64,000 bases of DNA from CADEFX01 sp046154585 (GCA_046154585.1 JBJXDX010000135.1:29146-93145); one strand, 5' to 3'. Shown: positions 26,417-35,936, counted from the first letter of the stretch. Notes: generated from the letters alone by a model not told the origin. Program-made: numbers and translations.

Positions 26417-27262
26417 ATGAAGAAGATTCTGATGGCGACAGATCTCTCCGCTCGTTTCGATCGCGCCCTGCTCCGCGCGATTGCCATGGTCGAAGAGTTC
26501 AAGGCGGAGCTGGAGATCGTTCATATCGTCGATGAATCATTGATCGAAGCGATCACTCTGCAACACGAAGCAGCCGCAAGGGCTGCAATCGAACAGCAGA
26601 TTGGCGCATTGCCGCAAGGAAGCACGGCGACGATCACCCAGCGTGTGGTTCGTGGGGTTGACTACCTTGGCATCATCCAGCGCTCAGAAGAGTACGGTGC
26701 AGATCTGATCGTGCTCGGTATTCACCGTCATGATGCGCGCGAGATGTTTCAGGGAACGACAGCCGAGCGCGTCTTGCGTTATGGCCGCTTGCCGGTGCTG
26801 GTTGTCAAGGATGCCGTCAAGGGGCCGTACCGGCGGGCCGTCGTCGCAGTCGACCTTTCTGCGCACGCGCAAGCGGCCGCTGGCATGGCCGCCCGTCTAG
26901 TTCCCAAAGGCGAGGTCCATCTCGTTCACGCCGCGCGTCGCCCTTTCACGGCTTTTCTGGGCCACGAAACGCAGAACCAACTCATTCGCGACGAGCGAGC
27001 AAGAATATCGGCGGTCCTCGCTGAAAGCACGCGACAACTTGCAGCCGAACTCGGCGATGCCGCACCGCGCTTTGAGATTGTGCTGCGCGAGGGGCAGGTT
27101 CCCCGCGTCATCCGCGACCAGATCGCTGACCTCCGGCCCGATCTTGTCGCAATAGGGACGCATGGAAGATCGGGGATAGCACACGCCATTCTCGGCAGTG
27201 CCGCAGAGGATCTCCTTGCAGACGCTCCCGTGGACGTGATGGCCGTCAAGGCTCGTATGTAA
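26417..27262 (+). CDS. Tandem universal stress protein, two Usp domains
   Basis: The 281-residue protein has two Usp folds. The first runs about 1-140 (MKKILMATDLSARFDRALLR; LGIHRHDAREMFQGTTAERV; LPVLVVKDA) and the second about 145-281 (YRRAVVAVDLSAHAQAAAGM; AIGTHGRSGIAHAILGSAAE; PVDVMAVKA). Only the second domain keeps the full G-x2-G-x9-G-S ATP loop. The ATG at 26417 is set by alignment. It stands alone, with no co-oriented neighbour within 400 bases. Confidence 0.92.
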   Translation: MKKILMATDLSARFDRALLRAIAMVEEFKAELEIVHIVDESLIEAITLQHEAAARAAIEQQIGALPQGSTATITQRVVRGVDYLGIIQRSEEYGADLIVLGIHRHDAREMFQGTTAERVLRYGRLPVLVVKDAVKGPYRRAVVAVDLSAHAQAAAGMAARLVPKGEVHLVHAARRPFTAFLGHETQNQLIRDERARISAVLAESTRQLAAELGDAAPRFEIVLREGQVPRVIRDQIADLRPDLVAIGTHGRSGIAHAILGSAAEDLLADAPVDVMAVKARM

Positions 27263-27661
27263 TTATCCGCCCGGAACATGTCGGATCATCCAGTTGAGAT
27301 CGCCACAACAAATGGCAAATAAACCGGCCTCGCTATCATCCTGGCGATAGCGGTGCCGCGAGCGGCTTCTGAGCGATGCGATGGTGCCGATTGCCGCGGT
27401 GGACATGCCAGCGCCACATCGTGGTTGCCAACAGTGCGGGCAACGAGCCAATCCCACAGGCAAGCACCTCGGGCTACAGGTCCTGGACGGCAAGACCGCG
27501 TCGGTCGATACGCTGGGCGCGTCTGGCCGGTGCTAGCCCAATACTGATGGCCGCGCCAGGAAGCTGGCGGGCACGACCGCTCGGCGATCACGCGCCTGAG
27601 CGGCCAAGATGATTGCGGCACCGATCCCTCGAGATCTTTGGAGCGCCGTGCATGTCTGGCG
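27263..27661. other. Intergenic region, no gene seen
   Basis: Roughly 400 bases between the tandem Usp and the 3' end of the exchanger gene. I see no supported gene, terminator or operator in it. Confidence 0.45.
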
Positions 27662-28774
27662 TCACATTGATCGATGCCTGGCACGCCACTCACGCCAGGC
27701 GATGGTGACAATTGTCAATGCGCATAGTGGCAGAACGACGATGCCAAGCACGAAGCCGTATGTCGACAGCGCGTCGTGCTGCTGCGCCGCCAGCACCAAG
27801 TACGCGGTGTAGGCGACATAGAGCCCGACAAACAGTGCGCCCTCCCAGCGTGCAATCAGATTACCCGTAAAGAAGAGCGGCAGGCTGGCGATCGCCACCG
27901 CTATCATCACCGGTACGTCGAACGCCATCATTGCTGGTGCGACCAGCAGGCCGCTCGGCGCCGCGGCCGCTGACAAGCCCAGCACGCCGAGGATGTTGAA
28001 GATGTTGCTGCCGACCACGTTGCCGACGGCAATATCGCGCTGACCACGGATCGCAGCCACGATCGAGGTCGCAACTTCAGGCAGAGAGGTGCCCGCCGCG
28101 ACGATGGTAAGGCCGATTATCATTTCGCTGACGCCCAGGCTCTTGGCAATTGCCACTGCCGCTGCGACCAGCCAGTTCGCACCCAGTACCAACAGAGCAA
28201 GGGCTGCTACGATCAGCGCAACCTGCGCTGCCAGCTTCGAGTGCCAACTCGAACCGGCGTCGCTCGCCGACGGCGCAACCCCGGGATGGGCCGCATTCAG
28301 ACGGCGGCTTTGAATGATCAGGAATGCCGTGTAGGCGGCCAAGCAGCCGATAAGGATCAATCCGTCGATGCGTGACAAGCCGCCATCCCAAACCAGCGCA
28401 GGCAGCAGCAGCGAGGTGCCGATCATGATTGGGACCTCTTGCCGGACGAGCTGTTGATTGACGATCAAAGGCACGATCAGTGCCGATACGCCGAGGATGA
28501 ACAGACCATTGAAGATGTTGCTGCCGATGACGTTGCCGACTGCAATATCGTCTTGGCCCGACAACGCCGACTGCACGGATACCGCAACCTCCGGTGAGCT
28601 GGTACCGAAAGCGACCACGGTCAGTCCGACCACAAGCGGTGATACACCAAAGGTAAGGGCGAGCCTCGAGGCCACACGCACCAACAGCTCACCTCCGCCG
28701 ACCAGCAGCAGGAGACCAGCACCAAGCATCAGAAAGTCGGTCAACGCATCCTCCGACAAGATTGCGGGTCGCAC
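27662..28774 (-). CDS. Calcium/sodium antiporter, CaCA family (YrbG-like)
   Basis: The 370-residue membrane protein has the two inverted alpha-repeats of cation/Ca2+ exchangers: FGTSSPEVAVSVQSALSGQD with AVGNVIGSNIFNGLF, and AGTSLPEVATSIVAAIRGQR with AVGNVVGSNIFNILGV. The conserved glutamates of the G-T-S-x-P-E motifs bind the cation. It probably extrudes Ca2+ (or similar) in exchange for Na+ or H+. It may cooperate with the Mrp complex, which maintains the Na+ gradient. The likely start is the ATG at 28774; a later one near residue 16 is possible. Confidence 0.93.
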   Translation of the reverse strand: MRPAILSEDALTDFLMLGAGLLLLVGGGELLVRVASRLALTFGVSPLVVGLTVVAFGTSSPEVAVSVQSALSGQDDIAVGNVIGSNIFNGLFILGVSALIVPLIVNQQLVRQEVPIMIGTSLLLPALVWDGGLSRIDGLILIGCLAAYTAFLIIQSRRLNAAHPGVAPSASDAGSSWHSKLAAQVALIVAALALLVLGANWLVAAAVAIAKSLGVSEMIIGLTIVAAGTSLPEVATSIVAAIRGQRDIAVGNVVGSNIFNILGVLGLSAAAAPSGLLVAPAMMAFDVPVMIAVAIASLPLFFTGNLIARWEGALFVGLYVAYTAYLVLAAQQHDALSTYGFVLGIVVLPLCALTIVTIAWREWRARHRSM

Positions 28775-28915
28775 CCAAAACGGCTGACAAGGCTTACCGC
28801 GCCGAGTCAGCCGTCTTGTCGGCAGCGAGAGCTATAGCCAGCTGACTGCCAGCCAGCAAACGAGATTTGGCCTTGCGCCGGCAACTTGGCGGCGCAGTCC
28901 CGCTTCTCGTGGTGA

Positions 28916-29347
28916 TCAGCGGGTCACCTGGCGCCGGTCGGTGGCTGGGGGTCGAATCGTCGACCGCAGCATCCAGGCCTCTTTCTCATGCCGCCCAATC
29001 AGCCCGGTCAGCATGTCGGCTGTGGTAACATCGTCTACTTCATCGGCCGCAGCGACGACCTTGCGCATGCGTCGCACGACAGCTTGGTGCTTCTGAACGA
29101 GATCGGCGATCATGCTCTCCGCCGACTGGGCCTCAGGCACGTTCGACACGCCGGTCGGAAAGCCGTTGACCGCCATGGCTGGCTTGCCATCGAGGGCGCG
29201 CATACGCTCGGCGATCTCGTCAACAGCCGCGAACATGGCCGCATACTGAACCTCGGTGAGCCTGTGCACCGGCTCGAACAATGGCCCCTCGACATTCCAG
29301 TGATAGGCGTGGGTGCGGATCATCAGCGAGTACACGTCGTCCAGCAC
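28916..29347 (-). CDS. dps: Dps/ferritin-like DNA-protection protein, 5' frameshift suspected
   Basis: The 143-residue frame has Dps ferroxidase ligands: MIRTHAYHWNVEGPLF (two His) and FAAVDEIAERMRALDG (Asp, Glu), followed by HEKEAWMLRS. Dps rings store iron and shield DNA. The frame opens with GTG at 29347 without a ribosome-binding site. A better start, ATG at 29421 with GGAGGCC upstream, reads MKSHAPPEIANDLSDGRK and would join the Dps sequence at EIVGALASVLDDVYSL after a one-base shift near 29370. So either the gene carries a frameshift or a shortened protein is made. Full-length relatives are about 165 residues. Confidence 0.75.
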   Translation of the reverse strand: MLDDVYSLMIRTHAYHWNVEGPLFEPVHRLTEVQYAAMFAAVDEIAERMRALDGKPAMAVNGFPTGVSNVPEAQSAESMIADLVQKHQAVVRRMRKVVAAADEVDDVTTADMLTGLIGRHEKEAWMLRSTIRPPATDRRQVTR

Positions 29348-29483
29348 GCTCGCCAGAGCGCCGACGATTTCCTTCCGTCCGAAAGATCATTGGCGATCTC
29401 AGGTGGGGCATGACTTTTCATGGGGTAGGCCTCCAGTGTTTGTTGGTGCGCACGTCGTATAAAACTCCGATGACCGACGATAC

Positions 29484-30035
29484 CTACGGTACTGCCGCTC
29501 GCCGCTCAGCGATCCAGAACAGCAAGATGGGGCCGACGATGAGCCCGGCAAAGATCAGCAAGGGCGAGATGCCGGTCAAAGTTGTGAGCGTCGCCTTGCC
29601 AAGGCCCCATACCGGAATGATCGCCGCCCGTACCCAATCGAAGTTGAAGGCATAGAGCATTGCTCCCAACACCATGCCACCAACGCCGACCAGAGCATGA
29701 ACGCTGCCGGTCGCGACGGCCGCCACGCCAGTGCCCGGGCAGTAGCCATAGAGCACCATTCCGACGCCGAACAGTGCCGCACCAACGACGACCGCCAGCA
29801 TATTGGCGTCCCGTACATGGTACGCTGCCGCCCCAAGATCGACGAGACCAAGGACGCCCAGGCCACCAACGATGATTGCGGTGAGCATGACTTTCAAAAC
29901 GGTGAAGTCACGAAGTCGAAACTGGCTGATAATGACGTCGTAGTATGTCACTCGACCGCGGTGCAACAGCCAGCCGAAGGCAAAGCCGAAGACGGCAGCA
30001 AGCAGGAGGGCGGGGGCGCCGGTTATTGGAATCAT
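29484..30035 (-). CDS. YeeE/YedE family sulfur transporter
   Basis: The 183-residue membrane protein carries the TsuA/YeeE motifs FAFGWLLHRGRVTYYDV, ALFGVGMVLYGYCPGTGVAA and ATGSVHALVGVGGMVLGAM. The conserved cysteine in YGYCPGTG takes part in thiosulfate passage in YeeE. Half-length members work in pairs or with small partners. The start ATG at 30035 is favoured because GAGAGGAGCTGGAG precedes it; an ATG at 30053 is also in frame. A small membrane protein is encoded just upstream, and an FNR-type operator precedes both. Confidence 0.88.
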   Translation of the reverse strand: MIPITGAPALLLAAVFGFAFGWLLHRGRVTYYDVIISQFRLRDFTVLKVMLTAIIVGGLGVLGLVDLGAAAYHVRDANMLAVVVGAALFGVGMVLYGYCPGTGVAAVATGSVHALVGVGGMVLGAMLYAFNFDWVRAAIIPVWGLGKATLTTLTGISPLLIFAGLIVGPILLFWIAERRAAVP

Positions 30036-30053
30036 ACTCCAGCTCCTCTCCAT

Positions 30054-30212
30054 TCAGCGGGTGGCGGTGCGGAACAGCAGCCATGTCGTCGCAAGACCCG
30101 ACGCAAACATGACAAGGAGGAAGGTCCAGCCAACGACCGCGAGTTGCAGCCCTTGCGAAATCCCATTGCCGCTGGTGCATCCGGTCCACTCGGTAGGCAA
30201 CCGCCGACCCAT
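30054..30212 (-). CDS. Small single-helix membrane protein upstream of YeeE
   Basis: The 52-residue frame runs MGRRLPTEWTGCTSGNGISQ and then a helix (GLQLAVVGWTFLLVMFASGL ATTWLLF) before TGA. It abuts the YeeE frame and would be translationally coupled to it. An FNR-type box ends only eight bases before its ATG. If that box works at -41.5, transcripts would start inside this frame, so either the true start is internal or the box acts differently. Confidence 0.45.
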   Translation of the reverse strand: MGRRLPTEWTGCTSGNGISQGLQLAVVGWTFLLVMFASGLATTWLLFRTATR

Positions 30213-30219
30213 CCTTGCC

Positions 30220-30233
30220 TTGATTGATGTCAA
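30220..30233. promoter_or_regulatory. FNR/FixK-type operator
   Basis: TTGATTGATGTCAA fits TTGAY-N4-RTCAA and lies upstream of the leftward YeeE unit. Its closeness to the small frame (eight bases) is unusual for an activator site. Confidence 0.65.
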
Positions 30234-30430
30234 TTGTCATGGCAGCATTCTCCGTCGTTGCTCGTGCGAGCAATGTGACGCGGAATAGATCTTTGGCGCG
30301 GTCAGGATTGGTACCGCGATGACAGCTCCGCCTCGGTCGGCACCCAAGAAATCAACAGAGGCCGGCCCCAGATCTCCTTGCGTTGATGCCACACGGCGCC
30401 CCTGAGACCCTTTGTGATGTATCGGAGTCC

Positions 30431-30739
30431 TCAGTCGAAGAAGTCGAGAAACCGGGACGTTCTCGGCCTCTGCGGGCGGTCATGCTCGGGCCATCGCCGA
30501 TCATCATCGTCTTCATCGTCGTACCGCTTGCGATGCCGCCGATCGTCCCCTCGTTGTGGACGAGACGCTGCAGACTTGAAGCGGTCTTGCTCGGGCTCGC
30601 TCATCAGCGCAGACAACTTCTCAAGCTCACCTCGATCAAACCAGATGCCATGGCATTGCGTGCACGCATCGACCACGACACCATGCTTCCGGATTTCCCG
30701 CATTGTGCCGCCGCATACGGGGCAGCTGATGACACTCAT
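30431..30739 (-). CDS. Zinc-ribbon (zf-TFIIB type) protein
   Basis: The 102-residue protein has two CxxC pairs, SCPVCGGTMREIRKHGVVVD and ACTQCHGIWFDRGELEKL, the zf-TFIIB zinc ribbon. A charged tail rich in Arg/Asp follows, with a C-terminal FLDFFD. GGGAGG precedes the ATG at 30739. Proteins of this kind are common near respiratory and stress genes, but their role is unknown. It is downstream of a second small frame and of the FNR-type box at 31142. Confidence 0.85.
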   Translation of the reverse strand: MSVISCPVCGGTMREIRKHGVVVDACTQCHGIWFDRGELEKLSALMSEPEQDRFKSAASRPQRGDDRRHRKRYDDEDDDDRRWPEHDRPQRPRTSRFLDFFD

Positions 30740-30986
30740 TCGATGATCCTCCCATCGCTCGGTTAGCGCCACGCCTTTCAGCGGCGGTTCGCGGTCGCAG
30801 GGATCGAACGCCCCCTGCAACCTCTCGCTGCAGAAGAAAGGCCAATCGCCTGAGCAGCTGCACCTGTAAAAGCCTGAGGCGCATCAGCCGCAACAGAGGT
30901 CTGTGCGGATTGCGCATCTCGCGCTCTATGAGCTTGGTGATTTGCTGCATCCGTAAGAGGGTGCGTGACAGAAGCTGACCAGACAT
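30636..30986 (-). CDS. Small helical protein, DUF465-like (tentative)
   Basis: The frame begins MSGQLLSRTLLRMQQITKLI and continues EREMRNPHRPLLRLMRLRLL, a basic two-helix pattern resembling DUF465/YdcH-type small proteins. GGAGA precedes the ATG at 30986. After about 60 residues the similarity ends, and the frame runs 104 bases into the zinc-ribbon gene in another phase. The true product may therefore be shorter because of a lost stop or a frameshift. Confidence 0.35.
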   Translation of the reverse strand: MSGQLLSRTLLRMQQITKLIEREMRNPHRPLLRLMRLRLLQVQLLRRLAFLLQREVAGGVRSLRPRTAAERRGANRAMGGSSNECHQLPRMRRHNAGNPEAWCRGRCVHAMPWHLV

Positions 30987-31141
30987 GTCGGTTCTCCATC
31001 GTTCGATCGGAGGCCGCCGTCGGGACCCTGTCGGTCTATCGGGCGCGCCCGATGCGGTCCGACGTGACAGCGTGTCTTGGCGCTGCCAGAGGGGCCCGGT
31101 CCGCGATAACTTTGAATGACACGCCCAGAGCTGGCCAGGCA

Positions 31142-31155
31142 TTGACATCTATCAA
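31142..31155. promoter_or_regulatory. FNR/FixK-type operator
   Basis: TTGACATCTATCAA fits the consensus and lies 156 bases before the leftward DUF465-like frame, and 315 bases before the rightward carrier gene. The rest of 30987-31456 shows no gene. Confidence 0.7.
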
Positions 31156-31456
31156 CGCGCAAGAGCACGTCTTTGTGCACGCAATAGACATGGACGGGAT
31201 CGACAAGCGGCGAAGTGCTCTGCTTCCGCCTTGACGGGACGCGGGCACCACGGATGGGGGCGCTCATCGAGCTGGCGGCGGCGTTTGCCGTTCTCAGCTT
31301 CCTTGTTGAGCCCCATCACCACTGTTTGCCTTTTTGCCCCCTAGCCAAGAGACCCATGCGGTCGAGTGGCCCGAGCCTCGGGTGGTTATCGTTGCACGGG
31401 CGTGACGCCAGCACCGAGCAAGGCGCTCTCCCGAATTGAGGCAAGAAGCGAGGTTA

Positions 31457-32941
31457 ATGATGTCCGCGCCGGTGACGACCAACGAGCCGAGCCTCTACGG
31501 GCGTCGCAGTCTGGGACTCCTCGCGGGACCGCTGATTGCCGCGACAATGCTGGTCGCTCCACCTCAGGTCGGGATGTCGCAGGAAGCCTGGCAGGTCGCG
31601 GCGGTCGCGCTCCTGATGGCAATCTGGTGGATGACGGAGGCACTCCCGCTGCCGATCACGGCGTTGCTGCCGCTCGTGCTGTTCCCGCTGCTCGGCACCG
31701 CGGAAATAGAGGCGGCTGCGGCACCACACTCGCACCCGTTGATATTCTTGTTCCTTGGCGGCTTCCTGCTGGCGCGGGCGGCGCAAAAATGGGGCCTCGA
31801 CCGGCGACTGACGCATATCGTGCTGAGTTCCGGCAGCAGAGAAGCTGCCGGGCTGATACTGAGCCTCATGATCGCAACTGCATTTCTCAGCATGTGGGTG
31901 AGCAACACCGCGACCGCCATGCTCATGCTGCCGATCGGTCAATCGGTCATCGCCGCCGTGCAACGCCGCGCCGGCGATCGTCTTGAGCCCGAGGTCGCCA
32001 AGTTCTCCGCCGCCTTGATGCTGGGGATCGGCTATGCGGCTTCGATCGGCGGCATGGGCACGCTGATTGGGACGCCACCCAACGCGCTCTTCGCGGCTTT
32101 CATGCGCGAAACCTATGGCGTGAGTATCGGATTCGCGGCGTGGATGCTTGTCGGCGTGCCCGCGGTTGTCATCCTTCTGCCGCTGAGTTGGCTGGTGCTC
32201 ACACGCGGATCTCTGCGGTTCTCTCTGCCGGCGCTTGATCGCGGCATTGATGCGAGTGAAGGACCGCTCGGGAGCAAGCTCTCACCCATGTCGTCGGCCG
32301 AGCGCGTGGTCGCCATCGTGATGGGCCTGACCGCCATTGCTTGGATGATGTTGCCGCTGTTGCAGGCGATGCTTCCGCGCCTCAAGATTACGGACGCAGG
32401 CATCGCCGTTGCTGCCGCCATACTTCTGTTCCTTCTGCCTGCGGTGGGGAAGGGTGGCGAGCCTTTGTTGACTTGGCAGGATGCGCGCCGCGTCCGCTGG
32501 GACGTCCTTATCCTTTTTGGCGGAGGCCTCTCTTTGGCCGAGGCGATCAGGTCGTCCAGCCTCGCGGCATGGCTGGGCGAGGCGGCCAGTGCTCTCGGAG
32601 CCCTGCCACTCCTCGGTCTCGTTCTGGCAGTCGCCGTTCTTGTCATCCTTCTGGGCGAACTCGCCAGCAACACGGCCATCACAGCGATTTTCCTGCCGGT
32701 CGCCGCTGCAACGGCGGTCGGTATCGGGGTCGAGCCGGCAGTTCTTGCCATGACCGTCGCGCTCGCGGCGTCAGTGGGTTTCATGCTGCCAGTGGCGACA
32801 CCACCGAACGCGATCGTCTATGGGAGCGGCCTGATCCGGATCGAGCACATGCTGAAGGTTGGGGTTATCCTCGATCTGGCGGGCGCTGTGATCGTTGCCT
32901 TCCTTGCGGTGACGGTCGGGTCTTGGGCTCTACGTTCGTGA
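31457..32941 (+). CDS. SLC13/DASS family anion carrier
   Basis: The 494-residue protein has about a dozen helices and the paired DASS signatures SMWVSNTATAMLMLPIG (SNT motif) and ELASNTAITAIFLPV, plus MGTLIGTPPNALFAAF and LPVATPPNAIVYGSG. These bind Na+ and a dicarboxylate, sulfate or similar anion. It probably imports C4-dicarboxylates or related acids with sodium. The ATG at 31457 is followed by a second ATG; GCGAGG is upstream. A perfect hairpin follows the stop codon. Confidence 0.92.
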   Translation: MMSAPVTTNEPSLYGRRSLGLLAGPLIAATMLVAPPQVGMSQEAWQVAAVALLMAIWWMTEALPLPITALLPLVLFPLLGTAEIEAAAAPHSHPLIFLFLGGFLLARAAQKWGLDRRLTHIVLSSGSREAAGLILSLMIATAFLSMWVSNTATAMLMLPIGQSVIAAVQRRAGDRLEPEVAKFSAALMLGIGYAASIGGMGTLIGTPPNALFAAFMRETYGVSIGFAAWMLVGVPAVVILLPLSWLVLTRGSLRFSLPALDRGIDASEGPLGSKLSPMSSAERVVAIVMGLTAIAWMMLPLLQAMLPRLKITDAGIAVAAAILLFLLPAVGKGGEPLLTWQDARRVRWDVLILFGGGLSLAEAIRSSSLAAWLGEAASALGALPLLGLVLAVAVLVILLGELASNTAITAIFLPVAAATAVGIGVEPAVLAMTVALAASVGFMLPVATPPNAIVYGSGLIRIEHMLKVGVILDLAGAVIVAFLAVTVGSWALRS

Positions 32942-32951
32942 GGCCACTGGA

Positions 32952-32973
32952 TTCTGGAACGCGAGTTCCAGAA
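32952..32973. terminator. Hairpin after the SLC13 gene
   Basis: TTCTGGAAC and GTTCCAGAA form a perfect nine-base stem with a GCGA loop, ten bases after the stop codon. There is no T run, so it may be an RNA-stabilising hairpin or a Rho-assisted terminator. Confidence 0.5.
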
Positions 32974-33187
32974 GGCGACGTCCGGCAATCATGGACGCGT
33001 GGCGATGGCGACCCGAGGTTGGTCAACATCGCGAAGACACTGACGCCCCAGCAGTCATCTGGCGCTTATCTACAAGGGTTCATAGCCAGACCCCGTGTTT
33101 TGCCTGACGCGCGGCTCGCAAGTCGCAGTGAGCCCACGTAGAGTTCGATGATGGCGGTTCGACCTAGCCAGGGAAAGATTGCGTTCG

Positions 33188-34447
33188 ATGAACACTGAGC
33201 CATTGGTCTTGCTCAACCTTGTGGAGGCGCTCGGTATCGGGCTTCTGATCGGTGCCGAGCGCGAGCGCCGCAGGTCTCATGACGCATCGCCCGTCCCCGC
33301 GGGGATAAGAACGTTCGCCATCGCATCGCTGGCGGGAGCTGTCAGCGTCATCGCCGGTGGAGAGTTGCTGCTGGCGACCACCATGGTGGGCGTCTTCGCA
33401 TTGACGGCGATCGCGTACTGGCGCGCAAGAGATGAAGACATCGGCTTGACGACCGAGATCGCTCTCGTGATTACCGTACTGCTCGGTGGACTTTCGATTC
33501 GCCGGCCGGAAATCGCGGCTGGTGTCGGGGTCGTCGTGGCCATCCTGCTTGCCGCCCGTGCGCAACTGCACACATTCGTGCGCTCAGTCTTGACCGAAGA
33601 TGAACTCCGGGATGGCCTGTTGCTCGCGGCCGCAACTCTCGTCGTCCTGCCGGTGGTTCCTGATCAGCCTATCGGGCCCTACGCAACGCTCAATCCCTAT
33701 GCGATATGGATCGTTGTCATCCTTGTCATGGCCATCGGCGCCGCCGGCCATGTTGCCATCCGCTTGTTTGGCGCTCGGCTGGGGCTACCCCTCGCTGGTT
33801 TCGCATCAGGATTCATATCGAGCACGGCAACCATCAATGCCATGGGCGACCGGGTTGCGAAGGCGCCCAACCTCTTGGCTTCAGCAGCTGCCGCAGCGTC
33901 CTTGTCGTCGATCGCGACGATTATTCAGATGGCTGTGCTTCTTGCGGCGACCAACAGACCCACTCTGCAGGCCCTGATGGTGCCGCTCATGACCGCGGGC
34001 ATCGTGGCCACCCTCTATGGCGCCACGTTCACCATTCTGGCACTACGCCAGCGCATCGAAGGGGAGCCGGCCGCCCGAGCCACCCGTGCGTTCAGCGTGT
34101 CGACGGCGCTGGCATTCTCGCTCACTCTGGCTTTGATCCTCGTGGCTTCGGCCGCCCTGCAGGAGTGGCTGGGCAACGCCGGAATCATTCTCGCAGCAGC
34201 ACTTGCTGGCCTCGTCAATTCCCATTCGGCCGCAATCTCGGTGGCGTTGCTGGTTGCATCCGGAAAGATCGCTCCAGCTGACGCTGTGCTGCCGATCCTT
34301 GCCGGAATATCAACCAACTCCATCGTCAGAATGATCCTTGCCCGCACCGGCGGCAACCGCCAGTTTGCCCTTCGCGTGATCCCAGGGCTCATGCTGACCA
34401 TGCTGGCCGCGTGGGCTGGTGTATACTATGTGCGCCTCATCGGCTGA
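33188..34447 (+). CDS. MgtC/SapB family membrane protein with DUF4010
   Basis: The 419-residue protein begins with an MgtC-like domain (LVEALGIGLLIGAERERRR, GIRTFAIASLAGAVSV). A DUF4010 module follows from about residue 180 (GLPLAGFASGFISSTATINA to SIVRMILARTGG). Such proteins are linked to magnesium limitation or membrane-potential stress, but direct transport is unproven. The ATG at 33188 is preferred to an upstream TTG. It stands alone between the SLC13 carrier and the broken GntP permease. Confidence 0.88.
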   Translation: MNTEPLVLLNLVEALGIGLLIGAERERRRSHDASPVPAGIRTFAIASLAGAVSVIAGGELLLATTMVGVFALTAIAYWRARDEDIGLTTEIALVITVLLGGLSIRRPEIAAGVGVVVAILLAARAQLHTFVRSVLTEDELRDGLLLAAATLVVLPVVPDQPIGPYATLNPYAIWIVVILVMAIGAAGHVAIRLFGARLGLPLAGFASGFISSTATINAMGDRVAKAPNLLASAAAAASLSSIATIIQMAVLLAATNRPTLQALMVPLMTAGIVATLYGATFTILALRQRIEGEPAARATRAFSVSTALAFSLTLALILVASAALQEWLGNAGIILAAALAGLVNSHSAAISVALLVASGKIAPADAVLPILAGISTNSIVRMILARTGGNRQFALRVIPGLMLTMLAAWAGVYYVRLIG

Positions 34448-34488
34448 GCACGCAGGCGCGCGATTGCAGCCCAAGCGCGTTGCAGCGC

Positions 34489-35936
34489 TCAAAACGACCC
34501 CGTGCGGCTCGCAATGATCAGGATGACGATGAGCGCCAGGATCGGAATGGCGCAGGCCACGACAAAGATATCACGATAGGCCTCTTTGTGCGTCATCTTG
34601 CATACGGACAGCAGCGTGATGACGGCGCCGTTGTGGGGGAGGGAGTCGAGCCCACCAGTCGCAATCGCGGTCACCCGATGCAAGAGATCGGGATGGATGC
34701 CAGCTGCCAGCCCGAGCTCAAGGTACGTGCTACCCATCGTCTGCAATGCGATGCTCATGCCGCCTGATGCCGACCCCGTGATTCCCGCGAGAATATTGAC
34801 GGCGATAGCAAGCGATATGAGGGGATTGCCCGGCGCAATGCTGAGAACCACATCACGAATCAGAGTGAAGGCTGGCAAAGACGCCACGACGGCCCCAAAG
34901 CCAACGAGCGATGCGGTGTTGAACGCTGGCGCGGTTGCCGCGTTGGCGCCATCGTCGAGCGTGGCCTTCAGGCTCTTAAGCCGGCTGCGACCCAAAACCA
35001 TCATGACGATGATCGATAGGGTCAGCGCCAGCAGGATTGCCCAAACGCCTTTGACGGAACTGAAGCTCACCGCACCGAAACGCTTGTCGGCAAGGTAGCT
35101 CACATCGAGTGCCGGGAGCACGTGCGCCGAGAAGACATAGTTGAGCAGCACAACAAGGACGATCGGCGCTGCCGCGACCCAAGCGGGAGGCAGGTTGTCG
35201 TCGCTCCGCGCTTGCGCAGCAGCGATCTCAACGACGTCATACCCCTCTGACTGTGCGTGTTCTCTCTCAACTCCTTGCGTGTGAGCTGCCGCGGCGCAAC
35301 CGCGCCCGATGTCGCCGGCGGCCAGTTTCTTGACCGGACACCAAGCCACAAGAGCCCCAACACCAGCATGACCGACCCGGCAATGGCCCCGATCCCGGGC
35401 GCTGCGAAGGCGGTGGTTCCGAAAAACGGCATCGGGATGGCATTCTGAATGGCCGGCGTACCCGGAAGCGCTGTCATGGTGAACGTGAAGGCGCCGAGCG
35501 CTATCGAAGCCGGGACGAGGGAACGCGGCAGCTTCGCGTGCGCAAACATGGCAGCGGCGATCGGGTAAACGGCGAAAGCGACCACGAACAAGGAAACACC
35601 ACCATAGGTCAATACCGCACACGCCAGCACGATTGCGGGAATTGTGTTGGCCTCGCCAAGCCGACCGACGATGCTGCGAGCCAGCGCCTGAGCTGCCCCG
35701 GTATCGTCCATGAGCTTTCCAAACACGGCGCCGAGGAGGAACAACGGGAAGAATTGTACGATGAAGCTTCCAAGCGCTGGCATGAATATTTGGGTATAGG
35801 ACGCAAGCAGCGGCGCCCCGCTGAACACAACAGCCACCAGCGCCATGAGTGGCGCGAGCACCAAGACGCTCACCCCCCGATACGATAGAAAGATTAGCAG
35901 TCCGAGGGCGACCAGAACGCCCGCAATGCCCACCAT
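34489..35936 (-). pseudogene. GntP family permease, frameshifted
   Basis: Two overlapping frames together give a full GntP-type carrier (about 480 residues). The first 224 residues come from one frame (MVGIAGVLVALGLLIFLSYR, FFPLFLLGAVFGKLMDDTG, TALPGTPAIQNAIPMPFFG) and the rest from another (PAWVAAAPIVLVVLLNYVF, SASGGMSIALQTMGSTYLEL, GGLDSLPHNGAVITLLSVC). The switch occurs at about 35258-35266 in a GAGAGA tract. Both halves are well conserved, so the shift is recent or a sequencing error. GntP proteins import gluconate or other organic acids with protons. Confidence 0.85.

Noticed and set aside
27705..27718. GTGACAATTGTCAA, resembling an FNR/FixK box
   Set aside because: The first base does not fit, and it lies inside the C-terminal coding part of the CaCA exchanger with no gene start nearby. 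Coincidence is likelier.
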